Assembly: GCA_030841765.1 (NCBI GenBank)
Contig: JAUUSS010000009.1
Span: forward strand, 1-38,458
Source: Collinsella aerofaciens
GTDB taxonomy: Bacteria > Actinomycetota > Coriobacteriia > Coriobacteriales > Coriobacteriaceae
DNA: 38,458 nucleotides
Direction: 5' to 3'
Below are positions 1 through 9,919 of this stretch, piece by piece (the stretch's first letter is position 1; each line of letters opens with the position of its first letter). The notes beneath the pieces are model-generated. The model worked only from the letters and a program-made list of their open reading frames with translations, was not told where the DNA came from and ran no database searches. The position numbers and the translations under genes are program-made.

Positions 1-214
1 TTGCCGCGCCCCGCAGTGCCCGCTTCCCCCGAGGACAATTATCAGTGCAGGTAGACGGCTTGCGTATTTTCGGAAAACCGGGGGATGGTCGACCCATACG
101 GGTTAAACGTAGTAGATAGGTCATTTTCGTGGCACGGCCCAAAACAGTCTTTTGGGACGGGTGGTATCCTTGGTAGTTCTGTGCTGCAAACGCACCTTTA
201 CCGCAAGGAGTTTC

Positions 215-2362
<2,148 letters not shown>

Positions 2363-2460
2363 ACCGCCAAAGCAAGGGTCCCCCCGGTAGCGACGTGCAA
2401 AATCGCGAGTATTCTGCAAATTCCGCCGTTCCGGATGCCCCTCAGAGGCGAAAAAGCAAA

Positions 2461-2505
2461 AACAGCCCCCGTTTTAGCGTCGTCAGAGCCAAAACGGGGG
2501 CTGTT
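2461..2505. terminator. Perfect 15-bp stem between convergent genes
   Basis: Arms 2461-2475 and 2491-2505 (AACAGCCCCCGTTTT and its exact complement). The A-rich sequence just left of the stem becomes a T-rich tail on the minus strand, so it can end transcripts from the right (aldolase) and probably also tex transcripts. Confidence 0.7.
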
Positions 2506-2588
2506 CCGTGCTTTATCTAGCTGGTAAAAGCCTTTACCTTGCTGAATACTCTCAATTTTGCACGGCGCAGGCGGGGGCACCTTTGCCC

Positions 2589-2764
2589 ACGGCAGGATAT
2601 GGAAACCAATCACCAACCTACTGGCAAGTTCGTGTCGGCAGCCCCGGCCTTTCCTTTGCCTGGCGCGACCCTCGCGAAGCGAGTGAGCGATAGAGGAAAG
2701 GAAAGGCCGGGGCGAACAACCCTCGGAGCAGCCAGTGCTCACGTTACGGCAGGATATGGAAACC
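2589..2764. repeat. 19-bp direct repeat flanking a long-stem palindromic element
   Basis: ACGGCAGGATATGGAAACC occurs at 2589-2607 and again at 2746-2764; the second copy encodes the last residues of the neighbouring aldolase (GFHILP). Between them lies a perfect 17-bp inverted repeat, arms 2641-2657 and 2697-2713 (GCCCCGGCCTTTCCTTT and complement), with a smaller CTCGC-GAAGC-GAG hairpin in its loop. Together with the terminator this is what the 381-bp gap between tex and the aldolase holds; no gene was seen there. Confidence 0.7.
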
Positions 2765-3448
2765 GAGTGCCGCGATATCTTTGGCAAAGCCGCGGACGGT
2801 GTCGAGCGAGACCTCGTACGGGTCGCGACCGATGTTCTTGCGCTTGGCCAGGATGCTGTTGGGCACCGTGATGATCTGGCAACCGCAGGCCTCGGCCTGG
2901 TAAATGTTGATAAGCTCACGCGTGGACGCCCACAGGACCTCGCAGTTGGGCTTAGCGGCGGCCTTCTTGACCGACTCCGTCACAAACGGAATGGGGTCGA
3001 CGCCGGTGTCGGCGATACGGCCGGCAAAGAGCGAGATGATGGACGGCGTCTCGGCGTCAACGGCCTCGACCATCTCGTCGACCTGCTCGGGCGTAAAGAT
3101 AGTGGTGACGTTGACCTTGATGCCATCGGCCGAAAGCTTGCGGACCAGCTCGGCGGTGGACTCGCCCTTGGTGGTCACGCACGGAATCTTGACGTAGACG
3201 TTGTCGGCCCAGGTAGCGATCTCGCGGGCCTCGACCTCCATGGTCTCGACGTCATCGGCAAAGACCTCAAACGAGACGGACACATCGGTGATGTGAGCCA
3301 GAACCTCCTTGGCAAACGCGCGGTAATCCGTCACGCCACCCTTCTTCATAAGGGACGGGTTGGTCGTGAAACCCTGAACGTTGCCGTTCTCGTACATGTC
3401 GAGCATGCCCTCGAGGTTTGCACCGTCAGCGAACACCTTGATTGCCAT
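2744..3448 (-). CDS. Transaldolase / fructose-6-phosphate aldolase-type class I aldolase
   Basis: Small (234 residues) single-domain TIM-barrel class I aldolase of the transaldolase/FSA group, which forms or cleaves C3-C4 bonds of sugar phosphates such as fructose-6-phosphate or sedoheptulose-7-phosphate. Visible family motifs are GFTTNPSLM (26-34), the Schiff-base lysine in NVYVKIP (K87), NVTTIFTPEQ, SLFAGRIADTG and VLWASTRE. The start is ATG 3448, with GAAAGGA about nine bases upstream; eight further codons upstream are in frame but lack support. Size fits the short FSA/TalC-like type rather than classical 310-residue transaldolase, so transaldolase and FSA activities cannot be separated from sequence alone. 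Cytoplasmic, monocistronic by position. Its last codons are part of a 19-bp direct repeat. Confidence 0.9.
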   Translation of the reverse strand: MAIKVFADGANLEGMLDMYENGNVQGFTTNPSLMKKGGVTDYRAFAKEVLAHITDVSVSFEVFADDVETMEVEAREIATWADNVYVKIPCVTTKGESTAELVRKLSADGIKVNVTTIFTPEQVDEMVEAVDAETPSIISLFAGRIADTGVDPIPFVTESVKKAAAKPNCEVLWASTRELINIYQAEACGCQIITVPNSILAKRKNIGRDPYEVSLDTVRGFAKDIAALGFHILP

Positions 3449-3488
3449 CTGCCTGATTCCTTTCGTTAGCATACGGCCGATAAACTGC

Positions 3489-3563
3489 TAAACACTTTAC
3501 CTATGTTTATCAAGGCGTGAGCTGCGGGTTTTTATCTTCTCGGCGAACGGTATAAACGCTTTA
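3489..3563. promoter_or_regulatory. Paired TAAACRCTTTA motifs upstream of the aldolase
   Basis: TAAACACTTTA at 3489-3499 and TAAACGCTTTA at 3553-3563, each nearly palindromic (TAAA-NNN-TTTA), lie in the AT-rich upstream region of the aldolase gene. They could be operator half-sites for a repressor; no regulator is known from the sequence. Confidence 0.3.
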
Positions 3564-3641
3564 GTGTTTGGTTTGATAAATCGATTGAGCATGCAAAAGC
3601 AAAGAGCCGCAGTTTAGGCAAACGTCAGAATGCGGGATTCA

Positions 3642-4469
3642 TTAGATGAGGCCGAAATGCTGCATGGCGGTGACGGTGCCGTCGTGTGCGACATCGTCAG
3701 TCACGTAGTCGGCGACCGCTTTGACCTCGGACATGGCGTTGCCCATGGCGACAGCCGTCTCGACGGCAGCGAGCATGCCCAGGTCGTTGCCCGAATCGCC
3801 AAAGCCAAAGGTGCGCGCATTTCCCTCGCGGCCCAGATACGCCAGCGCTCGCGCCACGCCCACGCCCTTGTTGATGCCCTTGGGGCTCAGCTCGCGATTC
3901 CGACCACCGGTATTGCACAGCTCAAACTCGCGATCGATAAAGCCGTCATCGTTGGCAACGCGAGCCAAACTGGGCACATTGAGGCATACCTTGCCCACGC
4001 GCAGACTGCCGTCGACGCGCATTTCCTCGGCGCTGTGCACCACAGAAGTGCCGATCAGAGACGACTGCTCAACACCCGCGGGTTCCAGGGCAAAAGTAGC
4101 CACGTTGGTCTCGAAAAAGGCCTCAATCCCTGCCGCGGCCATACGGCGTGCAAGCTCCTCGATAACGTCCTCGCCAAAGCAGTCCTCATGCACCACGCGG
4201 CCCTCGACCTCGAGCGTGGCGCCCGCCATGGCAACGACACCCGCGGGGTCGAGCGCACGCAAGCTGTCCGCGATGAGCCACAGGGGGCGACCCGTGCAGA
4301 TAAACGCCTTGTGCCCCGCGTCGCGCAGACGATGAAACGCCTCGACGACCATCTGCGAGGGGCGAACCGCCGAAAAGTCCTTATCGGTCATATCGTCGGG
4401 ATCGAACGACGTCAGCGTGCCGTCCACGTCAAAAAAGAGCACGGCGGAATCGGGGCACGCATCAATCAT
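3642..4469 (-). CDS. Cof-type HAD-superfamily hydrolase (sugar-phosphate phosphatase-like)
   Basis: Cytoplasmic Mg-dependent phosphatase of the haloacid dehalogenase superfamily, Cof/YidA-like class with a C2 cap. Motif I is FFDVDGTL (nucleophile D14, acid D16), motif II FICTGRP, motif IV GFGDSGNDLGMLAAVETAVAMGNAM; the length of 275 residues is usual. Substrate is unknown but the class mostly acts on sugar or nucleotide phosphates. ATG 4469 is chosen because GAAAGGAAC lies upstream; twelve in-frame codons upstream are unsupported. The C-terminus (HFGLI) and motif IV closely resemble the HAD domain fused to the PTS protein at 33429-35882, so the two look like paralogues. Divergent from the rRNA methyltransferase gene. 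Confidence 0.92.
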   Translation of the reverse strand: MIDACPDSAVLFFDVDGTLTSFDPDDMTDKDFSAVRPSQMVVEAFHRLRDAGHKAFICTGRPLWLIADSLRALDPAGVVAMAGATLEVEGRVVHEDCFGEDVIEELARRMAAAGIEAFFETNVATFALEPAGVEQSSLIGTSVVHSAEEMRVDGSLRVGKVCLNVPSLARVANDDGFIDREFELCNTGGRNRELSPKGINKGVGVARALAYLGREGNARTFGFGDSGNDLGMLAAVETAVAMGNAMSEVKAVADYVTDDVAHDGTVTAMQHFGLI

Positions 4470-4511
4470 ATGGGTTCCTTTCGAGGATAAGGGCAAACGA
4501 AGCATCCATCA

Positions 4512-4517
4512 TATAAT
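4512..4517 (+). promoter_or_regulatory. Candidate -10 (TATAAT) for the rRNA methyltransferase gene
   Basis: A perfect TATAAT lies 27 bases before the ATG at 4545 in the short divergent gap. No convincing -35 was seen 17 bases upstream, so this rests on the -10 only. Confidence 0.4.
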
Positions 4518-4544
4518 GAAGCGACGCAACCAGAGAGGTCACCC

Positions 4545-7112
4545 ATGGAATTTTACGCAAGCTGCCCCGAGGGCTTTGAGTCCGCACTCGCCGATGAGCT
4601 TAAACGCCTCGGGCTTTCGCATGTTCGCCGGCTGAAGGGCCGCGCTACATTTGAGGGCGAGCTCGAGCAAGGCTACCGAGCATGCCTGTGGTCGCGCCTG
4701 GCGAGCCGCGTGTTCGTGGTGCTCGGGCGCTTTGAGGCGCAGAATGCCGATGAACTGTACGATAGCGTTTACGACATCGCCTGGGAGAGCATCATCCGCC
4801 CCGGCGCCACCATCGCCATCACAGCCCGCGGCGTGACCGAGCAGCTGCGCAACACGCGCTTCTCGGCCCTGCGCGCCAAAGACGCGCTGTGCGACCGTCT
4901 GGCCGAGACCACGGGCCGTCGCGCCGACGTCGATGCTGCCGACCCCGACGTTCACCTGCTGCTTTCGCTGCGCCAGCGCCGCGCGAGCATCAGCCTGGAC
5001 CTTTCAGGCGACCCGCTGTTCAAACGCCTGCCGCCCGCAGCGACCCGCGCCGGCGAGGGCGCGCACGTGCTGCGCCCCGACTACGCCGCCCTGGTGCTGG
5101 CGCAGGTCGGCTGGACCGCACTGTGCGAGCGCGAGCTGACGGCCGATGATTACGAAAACGAAGCGCTGCCTACGCTGATCGACGCCTCGTGCGCCGGCGG
5201 CGGTCTGCTGCTGGAGGCCGTGAACATTCTGACCGACCGCGCCCCGGGCGCCGCACGCGAGCGCTGGGGCTTTGAGGGCTGGCAGCTGCACGACGCCGCC
5301 CTGTGGGAGCAGCTGCTTGCCGAGGCGCGCGAGCGCGAGACCGCGGCGCGTGAGCGCCAGGCGCGCATCGTCGCCGTGGACATTGACCCCGCCGCCCGCA
5401 AGACTGCCGAGCGCATGGTCAAGTGCGCCGGCTACAAGCGTTTTGTCGACTTTTGCGCTGCCAAGCCAGCCACCGTGCTGGACCACGCGGGCGCCGTCGC
5501 CGGTGCCGCCGTGGTCGCGGACACCACCGAGACCCCGCTTTCGCTCATGCACGACGCCATGACGCTGGTCGGTGAGCTGCGCCGCGCGCCCGAGCTTTCC
5601 GCGGCGCCGGTCGCCGCGCTCACCCGCGATGGATTGCTGGCCCGCGCGCTCCACGCCGAGCCCGAGCGCTCGATCGCCGTCATGCCCAATAACGAGGAGG
5701 CAACTATTGAGGTTTGGCCCTCGCTCGACCACGCCGCCGCGGCGTTTGAGGCTTCGACCAGTGCGGATGCCGAGGCCGAGGTTGCGGATGCCAACGAAGT
5801 CAACGACAACGCCGCCAACACCCCCATGCCCGAACCTGCCGCCATGCTCGACCTGGGCGACGGCAAGCCGCTGCCCGTGCTCATCCCCGAGTCCGAGCAG
5901 TTCGCCAACCGCCTGCGTAAGAATGCCCGTCTGCGTCGCAAGTGGGCCAAGCGCGAGGGCGTGAGCTGCTACCGCGTCTACGATGCCGACCTACCCGACT
6001 ACTCCGCCGCCATCGATCTGTACGAGGGCTGCCCGCAGACGCCGGGCCGCTGGCTCGTCATCGCCGAGTACGCCGCGCCTAAGACCATCGATCCCGCGCT
6101 AGCCCAGGCCCGCATGCTCGACATCTTGGCCATCGCGCCGCGCATCCTGGATGTTCCGGCCGAGCATGTGCACGCCAAGGCCCGCATGCGCTCGCGTGGC
6201 GGCTCGCAGTACGGCAAGCAGGGCGCCGGTAAGGGCGCATCAGGCGAGCGCGCCAACATCGCTCGCCGTCGCCTGCCGCTCATCGAAGAGGGCGGACTCA
6301 CCTTTGCCGTCAACTTTGACGATTATCTGGATGTGGGCATCTTCCTGGATCACCGCGTCACCCGCAACCTGGTGCGCGAGCACGCCAAGCAGGCGCGTCG
6401 CTTCCTCAACCTGTTTGCCTATACCGGCACCGCCACCTGCTACGCGGCGGACGGCGGCGTCGAGGAGACCGTGACGGTCGACCTCTCCAACACCTACCTG
6501 GACTGGGCCGAGCGCAACATGCGCCAAAACGGCTTTGTGGGACCGCAGCATCATTTTGTGCGCGACGACGTGCTCGCCTGGATTCGCGACCAACGCCAGA
6601 CGCGCAACCGCTGGGACCTGATCTTTGTCGACCCGCCCACGTTCTCGAACTCGTCCAAGATGGGCCGCCGTACCTGGGATGTCCAACGCGACCATGTTGA
6701 GCTTTTGGCCGGCGTATCGCGCCTGCTCGCACAGGGTGGACATGCCATCTTTAGCTGCAACCTGCGTGGCTTCCGTCCCGAGACGCGCAAGCTCGCACGC
6801 GCGGGCGTGGTGCTGGAGGACATTACGGCACAGACCATCCCCGAGGACTTCGCGCGCAACCAGAAGGTGCACCACTGCTATATCGTGCGCCGCCTGCCCA
6901 TCGAGGATGCCATGGCCGAGGTCGGCTTTAGCGCCGAGGAGATTGCAGAGCGAACCGAGGAACTGCGCAATCCCGAGGCCCGCAAGCCCCGTGCGGCAGT
7001 ACCCGCGCACGCGCAGGCCGGCAACGGCAAGTCGAACTTTGCCGGCAAACCCTCTCCTGCCGGCAAGCTCAAAAAGAAGAAGTTCTACGCCAGCAAGCCC
7101 AAGGGCAAATAA
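4545..7112 (+). CDS. rlmL: RlmKL-type bifunctional 23S rRNA methyltransferase, RlmL half degenerate
   Basis: Fusion of a THUMP/RlmL part (m2G2445 in E. coli) and an RlmK part (m7G2069). The first residues (FYASCPEGFESALADELKRLG) and THUMP region (to about 165) are typical. The RlmL catalytic domain has DASCAGGGLLLEAV at D213 where E. coli-like enzymes have DPMCGSGTLLIEA, and no NPPY-type motif was found after VAVDIDPAARKTAER (about 276-290). The RlmK half is intact: FLNLFAYTGTATCYAADGG, DLSNTYLDWAERNM and FVDPPTFSNSSKMG (D696). The product, 855 residues, exceeds the usual ~700 through an acidic Ala/Glu/Asn linker (about 400-435) and a Lys/Pro/Ala-rich basic tail (about 810-855), possibly for RNA contact. 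Ribosome binding site AGAGAGG precedes ATG 4545. RlmK function is likely, RlmL activity doubtful. Confidence 0.9.
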   Translation: MEFYASCPEGFESALADELKRLGLSHVRRLKGRATFEGELEQGYRACLWSRLASRVFVVLGRFEAQNADELYDSVYDIAWESIIRPGATIAITARGVTEQLRNTRFSALRAKDALCDRLAETTGRRADVDAADPDVHLLLSLRQRRASISLDLSGDPLFKRLPPAATRAGEGAHVLRPDYAALVLAQVGWTALCERELTADDYENEALPTLIDASCAGGGLLLEAVNILTDRAPGAARERWGFEGWQLHDAALWEQLLAEARERETAARERQARIVAVDIDPAARKTAERMVKCAGYKRFVDFCAAKPATVLDHAGAVAGAAVVADTTETPLSLMHDAMTLVGELRRAPELSAAPVAALTRDGLLARALHAEPERSIAVMPNNEEATIEVWPSLDHAAAAFEASTSADAEAEVADANEVNDNAANTPMPEPAAMLDLGDGKPLPVLIPESEQFANRLRKNARLRRKWAKREGVSCYRVYDADLPDYSAAIDLYEGCPQTPGRWLVIAEYAAPKTIDPALAQARMLDILAIAPRILDVPAEHVHAKARMRSRGGSQYGKQGAGKGASGERANIARRRLPLIEEGGLTFAVNFDDYLDVGIFLDHRVTRNLVREHAKQARRFLNLFAYTGTATCYAADGGVEETVTVDLSNTYLDWAERNMRQNGFVGPQHHFVRDDVLAWIRDQRQTRNRWDLIFVDPPTFSNSSKMGRRTWDVQRDHVELLAGVSRLLAQGGHAIFSCNLRGFRPETRKLARAGVVLEDITAQTIPEDFARNQKVHHCYIVRRLPIEDAMAEVGFSAEEIAERTEELRNPEARKPRAAVPAHAQAGNGKSNFAGKPSPAGKLKKKKFYASKPKGK

Positions 7113-7181
7113 AAAAGTTGCGGTGGAATACGGACTGTTTTGCCTGGAATTAGGCAAAGTTAGACCGTATTTCACCGCAAC
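7111..7181 (-). terminator. Long hairpin with U-tract, end of the kdpE transcript
   Basis: Arms 7117-7133 and 7165-7181 (GTTGCGGTGGAATACGG against CCGTATTTCACCGCAAC, one G-U) with an inner TGCCT/AGGCA stem. AAAAAA at 7111-7116 gives a U6 tail on the minus strand. It lies between convergent rlmKL and kdpE. Confidence 0.75.
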
Positions 7182-7206
7182 TCATATTGGGACGGTGGTT
7201 GGCGAT

Positions 7207-7920
7207 CTAGCCTTGGGTAACTAGGCGGTAGCCAATGCCTACGTGGGTTTGGATGTAGCGCGGATGCGCGGGGTCGGACTCGATCTTCTTGCGCAGCGTG
7301 CCCATAAAGACGCGCAGGCTCGCCAGGTCGCTCTTGGTTGCCGTGCCCCAAATCTCGTGCAGGATAGACTGGTGCGTGAGCACCTTGTCGGCGTTATGCG
7401 CCAGCAGGCATAGCAGTTTGTACTCGATCGGCGTCAGATGCAGCTCCTCGCCATCCATCGTGGCGATGCCGGCATCAAAATCGATATGCAGCTCACCGGT
7501 ATCGAACGAGCCCTCGGAGGCAACGCCGCCCGTTTGCGCATACGAAAGGCGCCTGAGTGTCGTACGAATGCGCGCGAGCAGCTCCTCGACCGAAAACGGC
7601 TTGGTCAGGTAGTCGTCGGCTCCGGCATCGAGCGCGCGGATCTTGTCCGCGTCCTCGCTGCGCGCCGAAACCACGATGATCGGTATGCCCGACCATGCGC
7701 GCACCGACTCCACCACCTTGACGCCGTCCATATCGGGCAGGCCCAGATCGAGTAGCACGATGCTCGGCGCCTGCGACGAGGCAGCGGCAATAGCGGCATG
7801 GGCGGTCTCCACGGCCATATGGCGCAAGCCGTGCGCCTCGAGCGCGGCAACGATAAGGTTGCGAACGGCGGGGTCGTCCTCAACGACCAAGATGAGCGGT
7901 TTTACGGCAGAGTTCGGCAC
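7207..7920 (-). CDS. kdpE: KdpE-like OmpR-family response regulator
   Basis: DNA-binding response regulator, 237 residues: receiver domain with acidic pocket VVEDD (14-16), phospho-acceptor D58 in LLDLGLPDMDG, conserved SAR and K in YLTKPF, then a winged-helix output domain ending with HTHVGIGYRLV. Best fit is KdpE, whose usual role is potassium-limitation control of kdpFABC. The GTG start at 7920 is supported by AAGGAGT six bases upstream and sits four bases after the sensor kinase stop; a longer in-frame start would overlap the kinase by about 75 bases without a ribosome site. The partner kinase is next door and the potassium uptake gene kup lies upstream, whereas no kdpFABC occurs in the window, so the target may be kup itself. 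Confidence 0.92.
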   Translation of the reverse strand: MPNSAVKPLILVVEDDPAVRNLIVAALEAHGLRHMAVETAHAAIAAASSQAPSIVLLDLGLPDMDGVKVVESVRAWSGIPIIVVSARSEDADKIRALDAGADDYLTKPFSVEELLARIRTTLRRLSYAQTGGVASEGSFDTGELHIDFDAGIATMDGEELHLTPIEYKLLCLLAHNADKVLTHQSILHEIWGTATKSDLASLRVFMGTLRKKIESDPAHPRYIQTHVGIGYRLVTQG

Positions 7921-7924
7921 AGCG

Positions 7925-9550
7925 TTACTCCTTATCAAACGAAACGTCGGCGACGGGAAGCTCAATCGTAAAGACCGAGCCGTGCGGGTCCGCCGCGGCA
8001 ACCTCTATGCTACCGCCATGCGCCAATGCAATGGAGCGGCAGAGCGAAAGTCCCAGGCCCACGCTACGGTGGCTGTCGGCCAAACCGTGGTTGGCGGTGT
8101 AGAACGACTCAAAGATTCGCTCGCGGTCCTCGGGCGCAATGCCCGGGCCGTCATCGGCCACCGAGCACGCCACGCGTCCATCGTCGACGCCAATCGAAAT
8201 CACGATATGCGAGCCTGCGGGCGTATAGGTGATGGCATTGTTCACCAGATTGACCACCAGCTGCACCATCAGGCGCGCATCGACGTTAACGAGCGCCGGC
8301 TCGTCGCACGGCACCACCTTAAGGTCGTGCTCGCGCACGGCCGGACTTACGTGGCGCAGCGCCTCCTCGACGATATCGTCCATAAGCTCGAGCGTAGTCG
8401 ACAGATGCATGCCGCCACCCTCGAGTTTGGTGATGGCGAGCAGGTTCTCGACGGTGACGTTGAGCCATTGCGCATCCGAGCGAATGGACAGGAGCAGGCC
8501 GCGGCGCGTCTGGGCGTCGAGCACGGCGGTGCCGGTCGAGCCCTGGTCGAGCAGCACATCGGCATTGCCCGAAATACTGGTGAGCGGCGTGCGCAGGTCG
8601 TGCGAGATGGAGCGCAGCAGGTTGGCGCGCAGCTGCTCATTTTTGGCAAGCACCGCCGCCTCCTCGCGGGCCTCCATGGCGCGGGCGCGATCGAGTGCCA
8701 GCTCGCCTTCGCTCACGATGGCATCGGCAAGTGTCCGCTCCTCGTGCGTCAGCACGTCGGGCTCGGCAACGATAGCCAGCACGCCCACCACCGAGGCAGG
8801 GTCGCCCGAGCGCACGAAGCCGTCACCCGTGCGAACCGTCAGGTAGATGCCATAAAACGCCGAGCCGCCATAAGTGGCGTCGAGCGGCATTCCCACATAG
8901 GCGGACGCCGAGAGACGCGGCGGCATCTGCGGCGCCAGCTCGTGCACCGGCGCGGCATCGCCCACGGCCGTGTATGTCGCACGCGGCAGCAGGTCATCAT
9001 CGTCGGCATCGGCGCTGTACCATACGACCGGACAGCCCGAAAGACGCGCCAGCTGCGTTGCCATGGCATGGACAATCTGCTGCTGATCGGCGCACCGCTG
9101 CAGCATGCGTTTGGTCTCGAGCACCATATGCGTGCGACGGTCGCTGGCGGCAGCCTGTGCCAAGGCGCGGCGCAGGGCCAACGCAATCGAGCTCGACACA
9201 AGCGAGACCACAAACATGATGAAGAACATGCCGGGATAGGCGCGGTCGATAAACGACAGCGAGTAGCGCGGATCGACAAACAAGAAGTTGTAGAGCGCCG
9301 CGGCGGCAGCCGCACTCAACAGGCAATACAGGCGGCTCCAGGTGAAAAAGGCACACAGCTGCACGGCAAGCACATAGACGATCATGATGCTCGGCGCGAG
9401 ACCCGGATGGTCGAGCAGCGCGCCCACAATCGTCGCCGCGACCAGCAGCCCCGCCGATACGCAGGCGTCATACAGAGGAGTGCGGCGCGTCAGCGTTGTG
9501 CGCCGCCACCAAAAGCTATCGGCAATATCGCCGTCCGTACGGACGTCCAT
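7925..9550 (-). CDS. kdpD: KdpD-like sensor histidine kinase lacking the N-terminal KdpD/Usp sensor domains
   Basis: Membrane histidine kinase of 541 residues. It begins with the DUF4118 four-helix membrane block (about 30-125, including the family-typical LYNFLFVDPRYSLSF), then a GAF-like region (about 145-290), HisKA with phospho-acceptor H317 in SISHDLRTPLTSISGN and an HATPase domain (VNNAITYTPAG, DDGPGIAPEDRERIFESF, VGLGLSLCRSIALAHGG). Full KdpD is about 890 residues; the roughly 370-residue cytosolic KdpD plus Usp part, which senses potassium and c-di-AMP in other bacteria, is absent, and upstream of the start there is only a terminator-like palindrome, so it is not simply missed by a late start. 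The ribosome site is weak (GAGAGGGG). Translationally linked to kdpE (four-base gap). Confidence 0.9.
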   Translation of the reverse strand: MDVRTDGDIADSFWWRRTTLTRRTPLYDACVSAGLLVAATIVGALLDHPGLAPSIMIVYVLAVQLCAFFTWSRLYCLLSAAAAAALYNFLFVDPRYSLSFIDRAYPGMFFIMFVVSLVSSSIALALRRALAQAAASDRRTHMVLETKRMLQRCADQQQIVHAMATQLARLSGCPVVWYSADADDDDLLPRATYTAVGDAAPVHELAPQMPPRLSASAYVGMPLDATYGGSAFYGIYLTVRTGDGFVRSGDPASVVGVLAIVAEPDVLTHEERTLADAIVSEGELALDRARAMEAREEAAVLAKNEQLRANLLRSISHDLRTPLTSISGNADVLLDQGSTGTAVLDAQTRRGLLLSIRSDAQWLNVTVENLLAITKLEGGGMHLSTTLELMDDIVEEALRHVSPAVREHDLKVVPCDEPALVNVDARLMVQLVVNLVNNAITYTPAGSHIVISIGVDDGRVACSVADDGPGIAPEDRERIFESFYTANHGLADSHRSVGLGLSLCRSIALAHGGSIEVAAADPHGSVFTIELPVADVSFDKE

Positions 9551-9570
9551 CAGCGCCCCGCCCCTCTCTC

Positions 9571-9617
9571 ATAAACAAAAACCACCACAAAGGGGACAGG
9601 CACCTTTGTGGTGGTTT
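9571..9617 (-). terminator. Palindrome with T-rich tail between the small membrane protein and kdpD
   Basis: AAACCACCACAAAGG at 9578-9592 pairs perfectly with CCTTTGTGGTGGTTT at 9603-9617; on the minus strand it is followed by TTGTTTAT. A third related arm (CCTTGTGGTGGTT, 9619-9631) lies beside it. The inner GGGGACAGGCACC resembles the palindrome at 12073-12103. It probably separates the kup transcript from kdpDE. Confidence 0.6.
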
Positions 9618-9663
9618 CCCTTGTGGTGGTTCCAAGTGTAAAGCCTTCTACGACCGGCAGTCG

Positions 9664-9858
9664 CTAGACAAACAGCACGTGCGCGAGCAGGGCACACACG
9701 CACACCGCTCCAAATACCAGTGCCACGATCGAAATTACGCGATCGGCCATGTCCATGTTGGCACGGTTCGTCAAAAACCGATCTTCGGCGGCGTCGGCGC
9801 GTGCCTCACGCACCATCTCGGCAACCACCTCGTGGCCATCAAGCATCTTTGCATCCAT
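9664..9858 (-). CDS. Small tail-anchored membrane protein between kup and kdpD
   Basis: Predicted 64-residue protein not assigned to a family. The first ~40 residues are charged and helical in appearance (MDAKMLDGHEVVAEMVRE, then ADAAEDRF), followed by one hydrophobic segment of about 20 residues (VISIVALVFGAVCVCALLAHVLF) reaching almost to the C-terminus, so a cytosolic domain with a single C-terminal anchor is expected. ATG 9858 is favoured by GGGGAGG six bases upstream; a longer in-frame form starting at 9888 is possible. It follows kup by 61 bases on the same strand and precedes the terminator-like palindrome, so it is probably co-transcribed with kup. A role as an accessory peptide of Kup, as KdpF is for KdpA, is only an inference from position. 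Confidence 0.7.
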   Translation of the reverse strand: MDAKMLDGHEVVAEMVREARADAAEDRFLTNRANMDMADRVISIVALVFGAVCVCALLAHVLFV

Positions 9859-9919
9859 GTTTGCCTCCCCGGTCTCAACCTTGTCCATCGAAAACCAACT
9901 CCATGCAACCTGTCGGCGC

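Noticed and set aside
7643..9574. Plus-strand open frame of over 600 codons opposite kdpE/kdpD
   Set aside because: Antisense to two well-recognised genes, composition rich in His/Arg/Gln and no family motif.
9571..9631. Missing N-terminal part of kdpD upstream of the present start
   Set aside because: The upstream DNA is a palindrome and then a different small gene; no KdpD/Usp-like residues are readable in any frame.
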